Below, one piece after another: positions 60,305 to 64,000 of a stretch of DNA of 64,000 bases. The DNA comes from CAG-552 sp964516925 (GTDB taxonomy: Bacteria; Bacillota; Clostridia; Christensenellales; Pumilibacteraceae): positions 62,001-126,000 of the forward strand of contig CAZEXL010000002.1 of assembly GCA_964516925.1 (NCBI GenBank), written 5' to 3'. The translations under genes and the position numbers were made by a program. The notes under the pieces are model-generated. The model searched no databases, was not told the DNA's origin, and saw nothing but the letters and a program-made list of their open reading frames with translations. Every line of letters begins with the position of its first letter. Within the stretch, counting starts at the first letter, position 1.

Positions 60305-60356
60305 AAAAAAAGATAGCTCTTGCGGTGACCATTACGGCGGTCACTGCAATGCTACC
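60305..60356 (-). terminator. Rho-independent terminator of the Na/Pi cotransporter operon
   Basis: On the minus strand GGTAGC-ATT-GCAGTGACC pairs with GGTCACCGC-AAGA-GCTATC around an eight-base loop and is followed by T7. The rest of the 59904-60399 gap holds the fibre-operon leader and promoter; I see no gene in it. Confidence 0.88.
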
Positions 60357-60399
60357 CTTTTTAAATGACTTTTTGTCGCTACGATTTTACGGGTTATTA

Positions 60400-62091
60400 C
60401 TAATTAGCGTTACACTCGCGTTGAGAGCCTACGGGGTTATCTATACTATAGCCTACGTTTACGAGGTGGTCGGCTACACGTTCTAGTCCGATAAGCGCGG
60501 AAGTATAGTACGGGCTGACTTCGGTACTGCACCCGCCCTCGGCAAGACGCGCGAAGTGTCCGGTTATAAGCTCTTTTTTTAGTACGTCCACTTCGTTTTC
60601 AAGCTCCGTCAGCTTGGGCAACGGTTCGGAATTAAGCGTTTCAAACGCGTTTTTAGACAGCTCGAACATCTGCATAATTTTGCCGCGCATACTCTCGATT
60701 CCGTTTTGCGCAGATTGCGACAAAGCTATCTTTTTGCTTGCCATAGCCACGCCCATTTCGTGAAAGTTTTCGGCGTGATCGCCTATTCGCTCCAAGTCGT
60801 TAAGCACGTGGAAGTACGAACCGATAACCTTTTCGTTGCTTTGCTTAACGTCCGAAGAAAGCTTTATTAAAAACTTTGTTAAGGCGCTGTTTGTAAAATC
60901 GATTATTTCCTCGTTCTTGGTTATGGACTGAGAGTACTTAAGCGAACCGACCTCCAATGCTTCGAACGAATGAACTACATTTTGCTCGACCAGCCCGAAC
61001 ATATAGTCTATTTCTTTCTTTACGAGCATCAGTGCTATCGTAGGAGTCGTTAGAATTCTTTCGTCCACGAACTTTAACGACATTTCTTCGCTTTGCTCCG
61101 ACCTGTCCTTTATTACCAGCTGTGAAAGTTTTACAAGCTGCTTTACAAACGGCAAGAGCATAGCGGTAGTAACTACGTTGAATATTACGTGGAATACGGA
61201 TACTCGCATTTGAAGCGACATAGCGTCGTCGCCCGGGAACATCGCCGTAAGAATGTCAACCGTAGGCTGACGGAATATCCATATAAGCGCGGCAAACAAA
61301 ACGGTGCCTATTACGTTGAACGTAAAGTGGATGAACGCTACTCGTTTGGAATTCGCATTAGCACCGACCGACGCAAGCAACGCCGTTACGCACGTGCCGA
61401 TGTTTGCGCCCAAAACTATGAACAACGCAAGGTCTAGCGATAATACTCTGGAACCTACCATGGTTATTACTATACCGGTTGCCGCCGAAGAACTTTGAAT
61501 AAGCGCCGTGAATATTATGCCGACGAATATAAGCAAAAGCGGAAAATCTATGGTTTTGAACACGTTAAGGAACATAGTTTCGACAAGCGGATTGCCAAAC
61601 GCCTGCTCGCTGCTCATGACGTTAAGCCCTACGAATATAAGTCCGAGTCCGCAACAAAGGCTGCCTGCGATTTTGACTTTTTCTTTTTTGAAAAAGCTCA
61701 TCATTACACCGGCAAACGCAAGCAAATACATCGCCATATTAAAGTAATCGTTTTTTAACGCAACAAGCACACCGGTTACCGTGGTACCGATGTTTGCACC
61801 CATTATTATGGGAACGGCTTGCATTAGCGTCATTACCCCTGCGTTTACAAGACCTATTACCATAACAGACGTTGCCGACGAACTTTGTATAATCGCCGTT
61901 ACTCCGGTCCCTATTCCTACTCCCGAAAAACGGTTGTTGCTTATCTTTCCAAGCAACTTCTTCATTCCGTTGCCCGCGCTCTTTTCCAGCGCGTCACCCA
62001 TGAAATTCATGCCGACTATGAACACGCCTACGCCGGCAAGCAACCAAATTAAGCTTTGAATTAGTTGTAGAACTTCTTCTGCAGATAACAT
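60400..62091 (-). CDS. Na/Pi cotransporter family protein with PhoU-like domain
   Basis: A 563-residue protein of the NptA/YjbB type (Na/Pi symporter fold). Residues 1-310 contain about eight spans with the inverted-repeat signatures QSSSATSVMVIGLVNAG and QSSSAATGIVITMVG, the two phosphate-binding loops. Residues about 340-555 are a helical PhoU-like domain (EEIIDFTNSALTKF, DLERIGDHAENFHEMG, GLERVADHLVNVGY). It probably moves phosphate with Na+, inward or as an exporter. AGGAG lies about 14 bases before the ATG. It follows the nucleoside-recognition gene across a hairpin and ends at a strong terminator. Confidence 0.93.
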   Translation of the reverse strand: MLSAEEVLQLIQSLIWLLAGVGVFIVGMNFMGDALEKSAGNGMKKLLGKISNNRFSGVGIGTGVTAIIQSSSATSVMVIGLVNAGVMTLMQAVPIIMGANIGTTVTGVLVALKNDYFNMAMYLLAFAGVMMSFFKKEKVKIAGSLCCGLGLIFVGLNVMSSEQAFGNPLVETMFLNVFKTIDFPLLLIFVGIIFTALIQSSSAATGIVITMVGSRVLSLDLALFIVLGANIGTCVTALLASVGANANSKRVAFIHFTFNVIGTVLFAALIWIFRQPTVDILTAMFPGDDAMSLQMRVSVFHVIFNVVTTAMLLPFVKQLVKLSQLVIKDRSEQSEEMSLKFVDERILTTPTIALMLVKKEIDYMFGLVEQNVVHSFEALEVGSLKYSQSITKNEEIIDFTNSALTKFLIKLSSDVKQSNEKVIGSYFHVLNDLERIGDHAENFHEMGVAMASKKIALSQSAQNGIESMRGKIMQMFELSKNAFETLNSEPLPKLTELENEVDVLKKELITGHFARLAEGGCSTEVSPYYTSALIGLERVADHLVNVGYSIDNPVGSQRECNAN

Positions 62092-62119
62092 TTTTTCTTT
62101 TTTCTCTCCTATACAAATT

Positions 62120-62153
62120 AAGGTTGCGACAATTTCTTATTGCCACAACCTTT
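62120..62153 (-). terminator. Hairpin between the nucleoside-recognition gene and the Na/Pi gene
   Basis: AAGGTTGtGGCAAT pairs with ATTGtCGCAACCTT on the minus strand, about 14 pairs with small mismatches. A weak TTAATTT follows. It is likely a leaky terminator that lowers expression of the downstream cotransporter gene. Confidence 0.6.
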
Positions 62154-62164
62154 ATAACGATTTA

Positions 62165-63415
62165 TCAAATAAAAATTAAAGCAAGCAACACGTATAACCA
62201 GTGCGAACAGAACCCGGCAACCAATCCGCCGAGTGTGTGGTAAAGTATACTGCTTGTAGTCAAATGTCGATAGCCGAGTCCGTCCATCATGGCAACGTGA
62301 GTGGAAAGATATCCGCTCCAGAACATGCACATCGAAGTGAACACCGCCATTTCGGTAACCGTGTAAACGCCGTCGCTTACTAAGGCGATTGCCGCGCCCG
62401 CACTACCGAGCGCCGTAATAGGTATGCTTATTGCCGACGCGTTTTCGAATCCAAACAACGGATTGAGAATGATAGCGCATTTTTCGCCTATCCACGGAAG
62501 CAAACCTACGCCCTCGCCCGCAGCACCGGTATACGTGCCGTCTAAACTCGTGCCGTCCGAAAGAAGCATTACGAGGTTTGCTATTATAAGCACGCCCGGA
62601 ATAATGGACACGCCTACTTTTACGCCCGACGCACCGCCTTCGAGAAGGCTGTCGAAAAATCTTTGAACCGCTCCGCCCTTGCGAACTTCTCGTTGATTTA
62701 CCGCGTCGAAATCGTTTTTTGCATTGGGAACGGATTCTTCGTCCACTCCGTACATTTTTTTGGTTTTATGTAACATAAGTCGGGTAGCGAAAATACTTCC
62801 GATTATCGCTCCGATTACGCCCGACGCAACCGCAAGCCCCATAGAACCTTCGCCGATAGGTTGTTTGTTTACCATAGTCATAACTACTATAAGTCCCATA
62901 CCGAACGCGGTACCGAGGTTTGTTAGCCCCGCAAGCTGATATTTTTTGAAATATCTGCGATATCTTTTGTCGTCGGCAAGAGTAAGCACCGCCGGATTAT
63001 CCGAAAGGAAGCTTGAGAATATCGCTACCGACGTCGCTCCGGGCATTCCGTAAAGCGGCTTCATTAGCGGCGAAAGCGCTTTGTTTGCAAGCGCGATTAC
63101 ACCGAATTCGGTAAGAACCGAACTGAGCGCGCCTATTACTACCGCTATACCCATAAGGTAGAAGCACGTGTTGATTAGCAAATCCCACGCATTGTAGAAT
63201 ATCGTGTTAAGCATATTGTTAAAACCCATGATTATCGCTATGGGTGTGAAAATGGCAATTACCACGATAAGCGTAATGAAGCCTTCGCGACTCACCGCTT
63301 TTTTTACGGTGTACTTATCTTCTTTTTCGTCTTTTTTTTCGTTTGTAGCCGTTTGTGGCTGAGCGTCCGAGGTACCGCCTTGCGGCGGAACAGGTTCTTT
63401 ATTAGTTTCTTCCAT
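62165..63415 (-). CDS. Nucleoside-recognition (Gate) domain membrane protein, YjiH-like
   Basis: A 416-residue polytopic protein with a charged, Pro/Gln/Lys-rich N-terminal tail (1-45) and about ten spans. The Gate-type landmarks FNNMLNTIFYNAWDLLINTCFYLMGI and PLYGMPGATSVAIFSSFLSDNPAVL lie in the first half. The second half repeats the pattern after a soluble loop (about 225-255), with VKVGVSIIPGVLI. The plan matches YjiH/SpmA-SpmB-like proteins of unknown transport substrate. GGAG and GGTA lie before the ATG. The first gene of the pair, it has a clear promoter with a small operator-like palindrome. Confidence 0.85.
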   Translation of the reverse strand: MEETNKEPVPPQGGTSDAQPQTATNEKKDEKEDKYTVKKAVSREGFITLIVVIAIFTPIAIIMGFNNMLNTIFYNAWDLLINTCFYLMGIAVVIGALSSVLTEFGVIALANKALSPLMKPLYGMPGATSVAIFSSFLSDNPAVLTLADDKRYRRYFKKYQLAGLTNLGTAFGMGLIVVMTMVNKQPIGEGSMGLAVASGVIGAIIGSIFATRLMLHKTKKMYGVDEESVPNAKNDFDAVNQREVRKGGAVQRFFDSLLEGGASGVKVGVSIIPGVLIIANLVMLLSDGTSLDGTYTGAAGEGVGLLPWIGEKCAIILNPLFGFENASAISIPITALGSAGAAIALVSDGVYTVTEMAVFTSMCMFWSGYLSTHVAMMDGLGYRHLTTSSILYHTLGGLVAGFCSHWLYVLLALIFI

Positions 63416-63434
63416 TACCTTTCTCCATAAAAAT

Positions 63435-63475
63435 TGTACAGTACAGATTATATCGTTTTAATGCTAAACTGTCAA
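63435..63475 (-). promoter_or_regulatory. Promoter and palindrome upstream of the nucleoside-recognition gene
   Basis: On the minus strand TTGACA (63470-63475), 17 bases, TATAAT (63447-63452). Immediately downstream is the palindrome TGTAC-A-GTACA (63435-63445) covering the predicted start site, which suggests repressor control. The rest of the gap to nifJ holds only the nifJ promoter and an AT-rich stretch. Confidence 0.65.
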
Positions 63476-63637
63476 TCAAAACAACCGTGATTTAAAGTTA
63501 ATTTTTTTAGTTCGTTTTTTGGCGCATCGTTTTGATAGCATATAAAATACAAACGCAAAATTCGGCTTAAAAACTTGCGTTTTAAAGACGAATAATAATA
63601 TTTTGCTCGCCTTTTTTCGTTTGCCTTAGCAAAATAT

Positions 63638-63666
63638 TTGACTAATCCGAAATAAAATAATATAAT
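63638..63666 (+). promoter_or_regulatory. Promoter of nifJ
   Basis: TTGACT (63638-63643), 17 bases, TATAAT (63661-63666). A leader of about 60 bases follows, ending with a perfect GGAGG before the ATG at 63732. Confidence 0.78.
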
Positions 63667-63731
63667 ATGCTTGTTATTCGTCAGATAACAAAAACATTTA
63701 TTTAGGTAATTCCAACTAACGGAGGTAAATT

Positions 63732-64000
63732 ATGAAGAAAATGACCATCGATGGTAATACCGCCGCTTCGCATATCGCTTATGCATTCAGCGAAGTAGCT
63801 GCCATCTACCCCATCACTCCGTCTTCTCCGATGGCGGAATACGCCGACGAATGGTCTGCTCAGGGCAGACTTAATATGTTCGGCGAGCCGCTTCGTCTTG
63901 CAGAAATGCAAAGTGAAGGCGGCGCTGCAGGTGCCGTTCACGGCTCTTTGGCAGCAGGCGCGCTTACGACCACGTACACGGCAAGCCAAGGATTGCTTTT
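63732..64000 (+). CDS. nifJ: Pyruvate:ferredoxin (flavodoxin) oxidoreductase, N-terminal part
   Basis: Only the first 89 codons are in the window. They read KKMTIDGNTAASHIAYAFSE, then AIYPITPSSPMAEYADEW and EMQSEGGAAGAVHGSLAAGALTTTYTASQGLLL, the conserved start of the NifJ/PFOR domain I. The complete enzyme (about 1170 residues) oxidises pyruvate to acetyl-CoA and CO2 with reduction of ferredoxin, the key step of anaerobic fermentation. Strong GGAGG and promoter elements suggest high expression. Confidence 0.95.
   Translation, partial: MKKMTIDGNTAASHIAYAFSEVAAIYPITPSSPMAEYADEWSAQGRLNMFGEPLRLAEMQSEGGAAGAVHGSLAAGALTTTYTASQGLL

Noticed and set aside
60232..60486. An 84-codon plus-strand open frame in the gap before the Na/Pi cotransporter
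   Set aside because: It runs through the terminator hairpin and into the end of the cotransporter on the other strand, and has no ribosome site. Best read as non-coding.
1..64000. tRNA or rRNA genes, CRISPR arrays, insertion sequences or prophage genes
   Set aside because: I looked for tRNA arms, regularly spaced repeats, transposase or integrase frames and phage genes and found none.

Overview
The window looks like the chromosome of an uncultured anaerobic Clostridia-type (monoderm Firmicutes) bacterium. Supporting this are the ctsR-mcsA-mcsB-clpC heat-shock operon with a CtsR box, long-form HPF, SipW-type signal peptidases, Lgt, a CotF-like spore-coat pair, a meso-DAP pathway gene (dapF), a CoA-transferase and the start of pyruvate:ferredoxin oxidoreductase. 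GC looks moderate by eye. The standard code is used, with TGA as a stop in several ATGA overlaps. No rRNA, tRNA, CRISPR array, insertion sequence or prophage was seen. Most genes lie on the minus strand.

Layout. 0-5 kb: a membrane protein running off the edge, lgt, a VanW-domain protein, CCA-adding enzyme and a divergent lipid kinase. 5-8.4 kb: a BspA-type leucine-rich-repeat surface protein, a dispersed-repeat intergenic region and two small unknown proteins. 8.4-16 kb: pgk, pgi, hpf and the ctsR operon. 16-23.6 kb: ClC channel, PAP2 phosphatase, rsfS, a nadD-yqeK fusion, obg, nth and an MFS transporter. 23.6-36.7 kb: a Se/S-carrier-like protein divergent from a cysteine desulfurase, then ilvE, yigZ, tyrS, an aminotransferase, degV, an rRNA methyltransferase, a lipoprotein, pyrG, dapF and a phosphohexomutase. 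36.7-44.4 kb: CoA-transferase, gatA with a very short gatC-like frame, a second Lgt-like protein, mtnN, an acpS-nnrD fusion, a P1 peptidase, recX and the coat pair. 44.5-50.3 kb: a degenerate ABC ATPase, a 1253-residue lipoprotein and an ArgD-like protein that has lost its PLP lysine. 50.3-60.1 kb: an eight-gene extracellular-fibre locus. 60.4-64 kb: a Na/Pi cotransporter, a nucleoside-recognition membrane protein and the 5' end of nifJ.

The most interesting region is 50.3-60.1 kb. One operon, apparently driven by one promoter, encodes two ER-type (Ser/His) SipW signal peptidases, two paralogous TasA/CalY-like subunits, a third member of the same fold fixed in the membrane at both ends, a larger 394-residue SipW-type exported protein, a 1155-residue repeat-rich (probably beta-helical) protein that carries the same post-hydrophobic [AS]-[KR]-Y motif, and a membrane-anchored leading protein. 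It resembles the tapA-sipW-tasA matrix-fibre system but is larger, lacks a recognisable TapA and has perfect or near-perfect inverted repeats in most of its intergenic gaps.

A second, window-wide signal is a set of six promoters in which exactly six bases separate the -10 box from the start codon and no ribosome-binding site is present. These predict leaderless mRNAs for rsmF-like, gatC-like/gatA, the second lgt, recX, the degenerate ABC ATPase (GTG) and the ArgD-like gene. Most other genes here have clear Shine-Dalgarno sequences, so two initiation modes seem to coexist.
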